From positions 1 through 46,306 of the forward strand of contig JANXTF010000116.1 in the NCBI GenBank assembly GCA_025352565.1: a stretch of DNA of 46,306 nucleotides, written 5' to 3'. Made by a program: the position numbers and the translations under genes. Every line of letters starts with the position of its first letter. Position 1 is the stretch's first letter. Positions 1 through 6,274 of this stretch are shown here, piece after piece. The notes below the pieces were generated by a model. It was not told where the DNA came from and made no database searches. It saw only the letters and a list, made by a program, of their open reading frames with translations. The stretch comes from Rhodospirillales bacterium (GTDB taxonomy: Bacteria; Pseudomonadota; Alphaproteobacteria; Acetobacterales; Acetobacteraceae).

Positions 1-1172
1 CAGCCCCCCACCCCGGCCCTCCCCACCAGGGGGACCAGGGGGAGGGGGGACGCGACCAGCCTGCCCTCGCCCGTCCGCAGCCATTCCGCCACGCCCCGCA
101 GCGGCGCGAACACCTCCCCATCGGTGCCGGTCAGGAACACCTGTGCCGTCGACCCCGCGAGCGCCGCGAACAGGGCTTCCCGCCGCGCGCCATCCAGATG
201 CACCGCCGCCTCGTCCAGCAGCAGCAGCGGGGGCGCGCCGCGCGCGGCGGTCAGCAGGGCCGCGTGGGCGAGGACGGTGCCGATCAGCAGCGCCCGCTGC
301 TGGCCGGTGCTGGCCTGGGCGGCGACCAGCCCGGTGACGGCATCGGCCAGTCCCATATCCGCGCGGTGTGCCCCTAGCGAAGCCGATCCGGCGGCCGCAT
401 CCGCGGGCCGCGCGGCCGCCAGCCCGCCACGCAGCCAATCCTCCACCGCCAGCGCGGGCTGGGTGTCCAGCCGGTCCCCGATGGGGCAATGCAGCGCCAT
501 GCGGGCCTGCGGGAAGCCGCCGGCGGGGGATGCCGCGTTGAGCCGCGCTACCAAGCCGGCCCGCGCCGCCGTGGCGGCCACGGCGTGCCTTGCCATGGCA
601 TCCTCCAGTCCCGCGAGCCATGCCGGGTCCGCGCGGCCGCCCGCCAGCAGGCGGTTGCGCTGGGTCATCGCCGTATCATGCGCGGCGACCTCGCGGGCGT
701 GTGTTGGTTCGAGCGCATAGACCAGCCGGTCGAGGAACCGCCGGCGGCCCGACGCGCCCTCCTGGAACAGCCGGTCCATCTGCGGCGTGAGCCACACGGC
801 GCTGGCATGGGCCGCAAGCTCCGCCTGGCTGCGCGGCGCCACGCCGTCGAGGCGGAACACCCGGCGGTCGATGGGGCCGTCAGGCGGGGTTCCAGTTCCG
901 ATATCGACATGGCCGGCTTCGGTGGCGAACCGGCCGGCGACGGCCCAGCTTCCGTCGGAAACGTCGCCCCGCCGCACCAGCTCCGCGATGCGTGCCCCCC
1001 GCAGGCCGCGTCCGGGAACCAGCAGAGAGATCGCTTCGAGCAGGTTGGTCTTGCCGCTGCCGTTAGGGCCGAACAGCACCGACACGCGGGCGGCGGGCTG
1101 CCACACGAGCGCCTGGTAGTTGCGGAACCGCGTGAGCGTCAGCCGGGTAAGACGAAAATCCGCCTCAGACAC
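1..1172 (-). CDS. recF: DNA replication/repair protein RecF (3' end beyond window)
   Basis: RecF is an SMC/ABC-like ATPase that helps load RecA at single-strand gaps. The N-terminus has the family pattern of a basic strand (FRLTRLTLTRFRNYQ) followed by a Walker A motif GPNGSGKT at residues 35-42. Near the C-terminus come an LLLLDEAAVHLD Walker B/D-loop region and QVFLTGTD. I chose the GTG at 1172 because it overlaps the last codons and stop of dnaN, as expected for coupled dnaN-recF, and gives a normal N-terminus. The frame stays open to base 3, so no stop is seen. The last ~17 codons come from a C-rich palindromic repeat and give a Pro/Leu/Val/Gly tail that is not family-like. I expect gyrB or another gene beyond the left edge, but it cannot be seen. 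Confidence 0.9.
   Translation of the reverse strand, partial: MSEADFRLTRLTLTRFRNYQALVWQPAARVSVLFGPNGSGKTNLLEAISLLVPGRGLRGARIAELVRRGDVSDGSWAVAGRFATEAGHVDIGTGTPPDGPIDRRVFRLDGVAPRSQAELAAHASAVWLTPQMDRLFQEGASGRRRFLDRLVYALEPTHAREVAAHDTAMTQRNRLLAGGRADPAWLAGLEDAMARHAVAATAARAGLVARLNAASPAGGFPQARMALHCPIGDRLDTQPALAVEDWLRGGLAAARPADAAAGSASLGAHRADMGLADAVTGLVAAQASTGQQRALLIGTVLAHAALLTAARGAPPLLLLDEAAVHLDGARREALFAALAGSTAQVFLTGTDGEVFAPLRGVAEWLRTGEGRLVASPLPLVPLVGRAGVGG
17..46. repeat. C-rich/G-rich palindrome with internal 9-bp tandem repeat at recF 3' end
   Basis: CCCTCCCC (17-24) and GGGGAGGG (39-46) form an inverted repeat. Between and partly inside them ACCAGGGGG occurs twice in tandem (25-33 and 34-42). The element is read through by the recF frame. 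It resembles the intergenic palindromes at 8936-8960 and 45184-45211 in composition. It may be a dispersed repeat or a transcript-end hairpin; no T-run is visible before the window edge. Confidence 0.6.
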
Positions 1173-2289
1173 GCATCGGCATGAGCACATAGAGCGCGCT
1201 CGTATCGTCGGCGTCGCGCACCACGGTGGGCGCGGTGCCGTCCGAGAACAGGAACTCCACCTGCTTGTCGATCTGGTCGGTGATGTCGTTCAGGTAGCGC
1301 GCCTGGAAGCCGATCTCGAGCGGACCCGCCTCGTATTTCACCCGGTCCCCGTCCAGCTCCTCGGTCGCGGTGCCCTGCTCGGGGCTGGCGGCGGAGAGGA
1401 CCAGGAGGTCGCGGGCGAGCGACATCTTCACCGGGCGGGAGCGTTCGGAGGAAATCGCCGAGACGCGGCCCACGGCGTCGGAGAAGTCCTTTTTGCCGAC
1501 GCGCAGGATCTTGTCGTTGTCGCGCGGAATGACGCGCTCGTATTCGGGGAACGTGCCGTCGATCAGCTTGCTGGTGAGCGTGATCGAACCGGCCTTGAAC
1601 TGGATGCGGGTGTCGGACAGCGCGATCTCGACCTCGCCGGTCACCTCGTCGAGCAGCTTGCGCAGCTCGTTGATGGTCTTGCGCGGCACGATCACGCCGG
1701 GCATCGAGGCCGCGCCGTCCGGCAGCGGCTCCTCGACGCGGGCGAGGCGGTGGCCGTCGGTGGCAACCGCGCGCAGCACCTTGCCGCCATCGACGTCGGC
1801 GGCATGTATGTAGATGCCGTTCAGGTAGTACCGCGTCTCCTCGGTGGAGATGGCGAAGCGGGTGCGGTCGATCAGCGCGCGGAGCGTGTTGGCGCCGAGG
1901 GCGAACTTGCACGGCAGGGTGCCCGCCGTCATGGACGGGAAATCCTCGGTCGGCAGCACCACGAGGCTGGTGGCGTAGCGGCCGGCGCGCAGCGCCAGCT
2001 GGGAGTCCCCGCCGCCATGCTCGAACTCCACCTCGGCGGTATCGGGCAGCTTGCGGACGATCTCGTACAGCGTCGCCGCCGGGGCGGTGCATTTGCCGTC
2101 CCGCGTGATGCTGGCCGCGACCTCCTCGACGATGGCGATTTCCATGTCGGTGGCCGTCAGCGTGAGCTTGCCGCCGGTGGCCGAGACCATGACGTTTGCC
2201 AGGATGGGAATGGTGTTGCGCTTCTCGACCACGCTTTGCACGTGGGCGAGGGCTTTCAGCAGCGTCGCGCGGTCGGCCTTGAACTTCAT
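1165..2289 (-). CDS. dnaN: DNA polymerase III beta subunit (sliding clamp)
   Basis: DnaN is the ring-shaped processivity clamp of the replicative polymerase. The 374-aa protein matches the family length (about 370) and starts MKFKADRATLLKALAHVQ, typical of alphaproteobacterial DnaN. It continues through three clamp folds and ends with the conserved C-terminal VLMPMRV. Upstream in-frame codons exist, but the ATG at 2289 gives the canonical N-terminus and has GAGGAA about 9 nt upstream. Its stop overlaps the GTG start of recF, so the two are probably translationally coupled. dnaA is not adjacent, and I saw no cluster of DnaA boxes in the 104-bp upstream gap. Confidence 0.97.
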   Translation of the reverse strand: MKFKADRATLLKALAHVQSVVEKRNTIPILANVMVSATGGKLTLTATDMEIAIVEEVAASITRDGKCTAPAATLYEIVRKLPDTAEVEFEHGGGDSQLALRAGRYATSLVVLPTEDFPSMTAGTLPCKFALGANTLRALIDRTRFAISTEETRYYLNGIYIHAADVDGGKVLRAVATDGHRLARVEEPLPDGAASMPGVIVPRKTINELRKLLDEVTGEVEIALSDTRIQFKAGSITLTSKLIDGTFPEYERVIPRDNDKILRVGKKDFSDAVGRVSAISSERSRPVKMSLARDLLVLSAASPEQGTATEELDGDRVKYEAGPLEIGFQARYLNDITDQIDKQVEFLFSDGTAPTVVRDADDTSALYVLMPMRV

Positions 2290-2350
2290 CGTCTCATTCC
2301 TCTGCCGGCCGTGGCGCGAGCGGATGGGCGGCGCATCGAATCGGGCAGTT

Positions 2351-2379
2351 AGCATAGCAACAGGCCGGCTCCGCAACCA
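2351..2379 (-). promoter_or_regulatory. possible dnaN promoter
   Basis: On the minus strand a TATGCT hexamer (2351-2356), preceded by TTGC, lies 17 bp downstream of a weak TGGTTG (2374-2379), inside the gap between the MarR gene and dnaN. The -10 is reasonable and the -35 is poor. This is a guess from sequence only. Confidence 0.3.
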
Positions 2380-2393
2380 GTGGGGGCCCGGAA

Positions 2394-2870
2394 TCAGCCG
2401 GTGACGGCCAAGGGCGCCCGGCTGAACGCGTTATTCAGCTGCACCAGCTTGGAGATCAGCCGCAGGAATTCCTGCCGCTCGGCGGGCTCCAGCGGGGCCA
2501 GGATGCGCGCCTGGGCGTTCCGCACGGCCGCGCCGGTCGCCGCCAGGATGTCACGACCCTCTGAGGTGATGGAGAGCTGTTTGACCCTCTGGTTGTGCGC
2601 GGGGCTCGCGCGGCGGATCAGCCCGCGCTCCTCCAGCCGGCGCAACAGGCCGCCGATGGTGGAGCGGTCGATCGCCACCATCCGCACCAGGCTGCGCTGG
2701 TCGATGCCCTCGTTGTCCTGGATCGCGACCAGCGAGGCGTACTGCACCGGCGTCAGCGCGAAACCCGCCAGTTCGTCGTGGAAAATCGCCACCGCGATCT
2801 GCTGCGAGCGGCGGATCAGATGGCCGGGGGCGGCGTGGATGTCCGCGAGGCTCAGCGGCGCCTCGGTCAT
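2394..2870 (-). CDS. MarR-family transcriptional regulator
   Basis: This 158-aa winged-helix regulator starts MTEAPLSLADIHAAPGHLIRR. It carries the MarR core: LTPVQYASLVAI, then the recognition region LVRMVAIDRSTIGGLLRRLEERGLIRR and a wing with Asn-Gln-Arg (HNQRVKQLSITSEGRDIL). A C-terminal dimerisation helix follows. MarR proteins bind palindromic operators as dimers and are usually released by small aromatic ligands; the ligand here is unknown. The ATG at 2870 overlaps the rsmD stop by 4 bp, so it is the last gene of a coupled minus-strand run. No dedicated divergent target gene is adjacent, which is unusual for MarR and leaves its regulon open. Confidence 0.88.
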   Translation of the reverse strand: MTEAPLSLADIHAAPGHLIRRSQQIAVAIFHDELAGFALTPVQYASLVAIQDNEGIDQRSLVRMVAIDRSTIGGLLRRLEERGLIRRASPAHNQRVKQLSITSEGRDILAATGAAVRNAQARILAPLEPAERQEFLRLISKLVQLNNAFSRAPLAVTG

Positions 2871-3424
2871 GCCGCGTGCCGCCAGGCGACGATGCGGGCC
2901 GCGCCATGCGCCCGCTCGGCCACAATGGCGAAAGATGCGGCGAAAGATGCGGCGAACGCCTCGGCGGCGCCGATCTCGGCGACAACAAGGGCACCCGGCG
3001 CGATCCACCCGGCCGCGCTCAGAGCCGCCACGGCGCGCGGCACCAGTCCCTCGCCGTACGGCGGGTCGAGGAACACCAAGCCGCACGGCCCGCCCTGGGG
3101 GGGGCTCGTCGCGTCCACCCGAAGCACCGCCGCGTCCACCCGGCAGGCCGCGATGTTGGCCCGCAGCGCCGCCAGCGCCGCCTTGTCGCGCTCCATGAAG
3201 GTCGCCCGTCTGGCACCGCGCGACAGCGCCTCCAGCCCCAGCGCCCCGGTCCCGGCGAAGGCATCCAGCACCGCCACGCCTTCGATCGCGCCGCGCCCGG
3301 CCCAGGGCGCGTGCCAGATCATGTCGAACAGCGCCTGGCGCATCCGCTCGGCGGTCGGGCGCGTGGCGCGGCCGGCGGGCGCCGCCAGGGCACGGCCACG
3401 GAAGGCGCCGGCGATGATCCTCAT
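2867..3424 (-). CDS. rsmD: 16S rRNA (guanine966-N2)-methyltransferase
   Basis: RsmD methylates G966 of 16S rRNA using SAM. The 185-aa protein starts MRIIAGAFRGRAL, contains RPTAERMRQALFDMI, the SAM-binding loop DAFAGTGALGLEALSRGA (from residue 54) and the amino-methyltransferase motif DPPY at 120-123. These are hallmark RsmD features and the length is normal. A 12-bp perfect tandem duplication near the 3' end encodes a repeated Phe-Ala-Ala-Ser (see 2928-2951). It lies 19 bp downstream of the pseudouridine synthase gene and overlaps the MarR start, giving an rRNA-modification operon. Confidence 0.95.
   Translation of the reverse strand: MRIIAGAFRGRALAAPAGRATRPTAERMRQALFDMIWHAPWAGRGAIEGVAVLDAFAGTGALGLEALSRGARRATFMERDKAALAALRANIAACRVDAAVLRVDATSPPQGGPCGLVFLDPPYGEGLVPRAVAALSAAGWIAPGALVVAEIGAAEAFAASFAASFAIVAERAHGAARIVAWRHAA
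2928..2951. repeat. 12-bp perfect tandem duplication inside rsmD
   Basis: The unit GCGAAAGATGCG occurs at 2928-2939 and 2940-2951, with a partial third copy (GCGAA) after it. It keeps the rsmD frame and adds four residues near the C-terminus. Confidence 0.85.
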
Positions 3425-3443
3425 AAGGACTCTACGATCCTCG

Positions 3444-4217
3444 TCAGGACTCTGCGGGCAGTTGTTCGCGCATCACCTTGGTCGGCACCTCGTCCACCGC
3501 GCCGCGCGGCAGGGTGCCCAGCTGGAACGGCCCGTAGGACACGCGGATGAGACGACTCACCTCCAGGCCGAGATGGGCCATCACGCGGCGGATCTCGCGG
3601 TTGCGGCCCTCGCGCAGCGCCACGCTGATCCAGCAATTATCGCCCTTGCGCGCATCCAGCGAGGCCTCGATCGGCCCGTATTTCAGCCCGTCCACGGTGA
3701 CGCCCTTGGCCAAGGCCCCCAGCATCTCGGGCGTCGGCGCGCCGAACACGCGCACCCGGTAGCGCCGGATCCAGCCATTGGATGGCAGCTCCAGCCGGCG
3801 CGCCAGGCCGCCGTCGTTGGTCAGCAGCAGCAGCCCCTCGGAGTTGAGGTCGAGCCGCCCCACGCTGACCACGCGGGGCAGTTGCTTGGGCAGCTTCTCG
3901 AACACGGTCGGGCGCCCTTGCGGGTCCTTGTGCGTGGTCATCAGGCCCTCGGGCTTGTGGTAGCGGAACAGCCGCGTGCGCTGGGCGGTGGCGACCGGCG
4001 TGCCGTTCACCACCACCACATCGTCCGGCCCCACGAACGTCGCGGGATGCGTCACCACCGCGTTGTTCAGCTTCACCCGGCCCTCGGACAGCATCCGCTC
4101 GGCATCCCGCCGGCTGGCGACGCCCGCGCGGGACAGCCATTTGGCGATGCGTTCGCCGCGTTCGCCGGGCTCGGGGGGGGGCTCGGAGGGGGGGGGCTCG
4201 GAGGTCTCGGCGGTCAT
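3444..4217 (-). CDS. rluB: RsuA/RluB-family 23S rRNA pseudouridine synthase
   Basis: This 257-aa enzyme has an N-terminal S4 RNA-binding domain (about residues 21-80, RIAKWLSRAGVASRRDAERMLSE). The RsuA/RluB catalytic domain follows, with the signature GRLDLNSEGLLLLTNDG that contains the catalytic Asp, and later NREIRRVM. Family members convert one uridine in the peptidyl-transferase region (RluB) or another rRNA site to pseudouridine. RluB is the best guess, but RluE/F-like specificity cannot be excluded. I took the ATG at 4217, which overlaps the upstream amidotransferase stop by 4 bp; the first ~17 residues are a Pro/Glu-rich tail containing two C9 tracts. Confidence 0.88.
   Translation of the reverse strand: MTAETSEPPPSEPPPEPGERGERIAKWLSRAGVASRRDAERMLSEGRVKLNNAVVTHPATFVGPDDVVVVNGTPVATAQRTRLFRYHKPEGLMTTHKDPQGRPTVFEKLPKQLPRVVSVGRLDLNSEGLLLLTNDGGLARRLELPSNGWIRRYRVRVFGAPTPEMLGALAKGVTVDGLKYGPIEASLDARKGDNCWISVALREGRNREIRRVMAHLGLEVSRLIRVSYGPFQLGTLPRGAVDEVPTKVMREQLPAES
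4173..4196. repeat. two G9/C9 homopolymer tracts at the 5' end of the rluB-like gene
   Basis: Runs of nine G on the plus strand (nine C in the coding strand) lie at 4173-4181 and 4188-4196, encoding Pro13-15 and Pro8-10. They are close to the start codon, where slippage would shift the frame before the S4 domain. Confidence 0.9.
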
Positions 4218-4948
4218 GCCCGGCTTGCCCCGACCCTGCAAGCTGCGACGAGTGCCTCGAAGATGCGGTGGTCGGCCGGGTCGATGTGGAATTCCGGGTG
4301 CCACTGCACGCCCAGGCAGAAGCGGAACCGCCGGTCCTCGATGCCCTCGACCACGCCATCGGGGGCGACCGCGTCCACCGTCGCGAACGGCCCGGCATCG
4401 GCCACCGCCTGGTGATGCGCGGAGTTCACCCGCATCGTGTCCGTCCCCACCACCCGGTGCAGCAGGCTGCCGGGCGTGATGGCGACCGCATGGCCCGCTT
4501 CATGGCGCGGGTTGGATTGCTCGTGCTCCAGCGCGTCGGCCACCGCATCCGGGATGTGCTGGATCAGCGTGCCGCCCAGCGCCACCGCCAGAAGCTGCTG
4601 CCCGCCGCAGATGCCCAGCACGGGCATGTCGCGGGCCAGGGCGCCCTTGACCAGCGCCATCTCGGCTTCCGTCCGGTTCGCCTTCAGCGTAACGGTGGCG
4701 TGCCGCGACGTGTCGCCGTACAGCGCCGGGTCCACGTCGAAGGCCCCCCCGGTCACCACCAGCGCGTCGATCCGGTCCAGATACGCCTCCGCCAGCGCCG
4801 CATGGTGCGACAGCGCCATTGGCAGCCCGCCGGCAGCGGCGATCGCGTCGGCGTAGTTCTGCCGCAGGGCGTACCAGGGATATTTCGAGTAGGCGCCGGG
4901 CTGCTCGGCATCGAGCGTCACGCCGATGACCGGGATGGGATGTGTCAT
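4214..4948 (-). CDS. class I glutamine amidotransferase-like / gamma-glutamyl hydrolase family (peptidase C26)
   Basis: A 244-aa cytosolic protein of the PuuD/peptidase C26 type. Visible features are the start PVIGVTLDAEQPGAYSKYPWY, the oxyanion region VVTGGAFDVDP, the nucleophile elbow GICGGQQ with Cys114, and the catalytic His in GVQWHPEF. PuuD enzymes hydrolyse gamma-glutamyl-GABA in putrescine catabolism; no other puu gene is nearby, so the substrate is unassigned. The ATG at 4948 is divergent from tadA with only 44 bp between. It begins a coupled minus-strand operon with the pseudouridine synthase, rsmD and marR. Confidence 0.87.
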   Translation of the reverse strand: MTHPIPVIGVTLDAEQPGAYSKYPWYALRQNYADAIAAAGGLPMALSHHAALAEAYLDRIDALVVTGGAFDVDPALYGDTSRHATVTLKANRTEAEMALVKGALARDMPVLGICGGQQLLAVALGGTLIQHIPDAVADALEHEQSNPRHEAGHAVAITPGSLLHRVVGTDTMRVNSAHHQAVADAGPFATVDAVAPDGVVEGIEDRRFRFCLGVQWHPEFHIDPADHRIFEALVAACRVGASRA

Positions 4949-4992
4949 GCGCGTTGCTAGCGGCGCGGGCCGGTCCGAGGCAAGAAGCATCC

Positions 4993-5427
4993 ATGATGGA
5001 GCTGGCATTGCAGGAGGCGCGCGCGGCGGCGGCACGAGGCGAAGTTCCGGTCGGCGCGGTGGTGATCGGCCCCGACGGCACGGTCCTGGCCCGCGCCGGC
5101 AATTGCTGCGAGGCGCTGCGCGACCCCACCGCCCACGCCGAGATGCTGGCATTGCGCGCGGCCGCCCGCCTGCTCGGCTCCCCGCGCCTGCCCGGCTGCG
5201 ACCTGGTGGTGACGCTGGAACCCTGCCCGATGTGCGCCGCCGCCATCGGGCTGTTCCGCATCCGCCGCGTGGTGTTCGGCGCCTATGACCCGAAGGGCGG
5301 CGGGGTGGAGCATGGCCCGCGCGTGTTCGCGGCGCCCGGCGCGATGCACCGGCCGGAGGTGGTGGGCGGGGTGCGGGAGCAGGAGGCCGGCGAGTTGCTG
5401 CGGGCATTCTTCGCGGCGCGGCGATAG
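4993..5427 (+). CDS. tadA: tRNA-specific adenosine deaminase
   Basis: TadA deaminates adenosine 34 of tRNA-Arg(ACG) to inosine. The 144-aa protein has the zinc deaminase motifs TAHAE (His48, catalytic Glu50) and PCPMC (Cys78, Cys81), followed by a region ending GAYDPKGGGVEHG that is typical of TadA. There are two adjacent ATGs (4993, 4996) and a possible longer GTG start at 4942. I prefer 4993 because a GAGG-like stretch precedes it and the length is then close to the family's. It stands alone on the plus strand and is divergent from the amidotransferase operon. Confidence 0.93.
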   Translation: MMELALQEARAAAARGEVPVGAVVIGPDGTVLARAGNCCEALRDPTAHAEMLALRAAARLLGSPRLPGCDLVVTLEPCPMCAAAIGLFRIRRVVFGAYDPKGGGVEHGPRVFAAPGAMHRPEVVGGVREQEAGELLRAFFAARR

Positions 5428-5474
5428 CGCTTGGCCGCGTCGTGAGGCAAAAAGCGAGACAATCCATTATGCTC

Positions 5475-5503
5475 TTGACAACATATGCCTCAAAGGGCAT
5501 TTT
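5475..5503 (+). promoter_or_regulatory. probable promoter with palindromic operator of the HigBA-type locus
   Basis: A perfect -35 hexamer TTGACA lies at 5475-5480. The spacer contains an inverted repeat ATGCC-N6-GGCAT (5485-5489 and 5496-5500), and a weak CATTTT follows at the -10 position. A palindrome inside the promoter just upstream of the toxin frame is where an XRE antitoxin would be expected to bind; the binding is inferred. Confidence 0.5.
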
Positions 5504-5508
5504 TTCTC

Positions 5509-5847
5509 ATGCCATGGGATGTCGAATTTCACCCTGAGCTTGCCGCCGAAATCACTGGTTTGCCTGTCGGAGTTTAGGTCGAACTGCTCGCCCACGCCGG
5601 ATTGCTTGTCGAATTTGGCCCGACACTCGGTCGGCCCTCGGTGGACACGCTCAAAGGGAGCAGGATCGCCAACTTGAAGGAGTTGCGATTCCAGGCAGAT
5701 GGCGGGGTCTGGCGCGTGGCGTTCGCCTTCGACGGGAAGCGGATCGCGGTCCTGTTATCGGCTGGCGACAAGCGGGGTCAGGCGCAAGCCCGCTTCTACA
5801 AAACACTCATCGCCATTGCCGAGCGGCGATGGGCAACCTGGTCATGA
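5509..5847 (+). pseudogene. higB: RelE/HigB-type (Gp49-like) toxin with in-frame amber codon
   Basis: Read from the ATG at 5509, the frame begins MPWDVEFHPELAAEITGLPVG and then meets TAG at 5575-5577 (codon 23). It continues in the same frame as VELLAHAGLLVEFGPTLGRP, then KELRFQADGGVWRVAFAF and later GQAQARFYKTLIAIAERR, ending at 5847. This is the fold pattern of phage Gp49/HigB-like ribonuclease toxins (about 112 codons). The normal residue at the stop would plausibly be Gln (CAG to TAG). A TTG at 5602 could start an 81-aa fragment lacking the first strand and helix. The toxin is therefore probably inactive, unless the stop is suppressed or is a sequencing error. Base composition is less GC-rich than its neighbours. 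Confidence 0.75.
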
Positions 5848-5858
5848 TGGAGGATCGA

Positions 5859-6248
5859 ATGGGTGTGTCCCTGGACAAAATGGTGGCACGGCTGCGTCCA
5901 GAGGAACGCGAGGCCGTGCAGGCACGCACCTCGGGCTTGATCGCGCAGGAGATGAGCCTGCGGGATTTGCGGAAGGCTTTGGGTAAGACCCAGGCGGCCA
6001 TGGCGGACAAACTCGGCATCAGGCAGGAGAACGTCTCCAGGATCGAACAGCGCTCCGATATGCTCCTGTCCACTCTGGACGGCTATCTTCGCGGCATGGG
6101 AGGCAGGTTGCGCCTTGTCGCGGAGTTCGATAGCCGGCCGTCCGTGGAACTTTCCGGGTTCGCTGCGATGGCCGAAGCAGCCCCGCTGCCACGCCCCAAA
6201 GCCTCTGCCACGGAAAAGTCCAAGCGGAAAAAACTTGTCGGCGTGTGA
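5859..6248 (+). CDS. higA: XRE-family antitoxin of a HigBA-type module
   Basis: A 129-aa protein with a helix-turn-helix (LRKALGKTQAAMADKLGIRQENVSRIEQRSD, split across about residues 45-75). It is followed by STLDGYLRGMGGRLRLVAEF, the arrangement seen in antitoxins paired with Gp49-like toxins, and by a basic C-terminal tail. Such proteins neutralise the toxin and repress the operon. I chose ATG 5859 because GGAGG lies at 5849-5853, 5 nt upstream; in-frame ATGs at 5829 and 5844 are alternatives. It overlaps or abuts the toxin 3' end. The antitoxin frame is intact although the toxin frame is interrupted. Confidence 0.85.
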   Translation: MGVSLDKMVARLRPEEREAVQARTSGLIAQEMSLRDLRKALGKTQAAMADKLGIRQENVSRIEQRSDMLLSTLDGYLRGMGGRLRLVAEFDSRPSVELSGFAAMAEAAPLPRPKASATEKSKRKKLVGV

Positions 6249-6254
6249 CCGACA
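6228..6254 (-). terminator. rho-independent terminator for the amidohydrolase operon
   Basis: On the minus strand a TGTCGG/CCGACA stem (6236-6241 with 6249-6254, 7-nt loop) is followed by AG and six T (A6 at 6228-6233 on the plus strand). It lies 20 bp past the amidohydrolase stop and overlaps the 3' end of the convergent antitoxin gene. Confidence 0.7.
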
Positions 6255-6274
6255 GATTTGTTCGACCTCTCCCG

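Noticed and set aside
2290-2393. Replication origin near dnaN
   Set aside because: dnaA is not adjacent and no DnaA boxes or AT-rich unwinding element were seen in the short gap.
5829-5858. Upstream ATGs (5829, 5844, 5847) as antitoxin starts
   Set aside because: They lack a Shine-Dalgarno at proper distance, whereas ATG 5859 has GGAGG 5 nt upstream; the longer starts remain possible.
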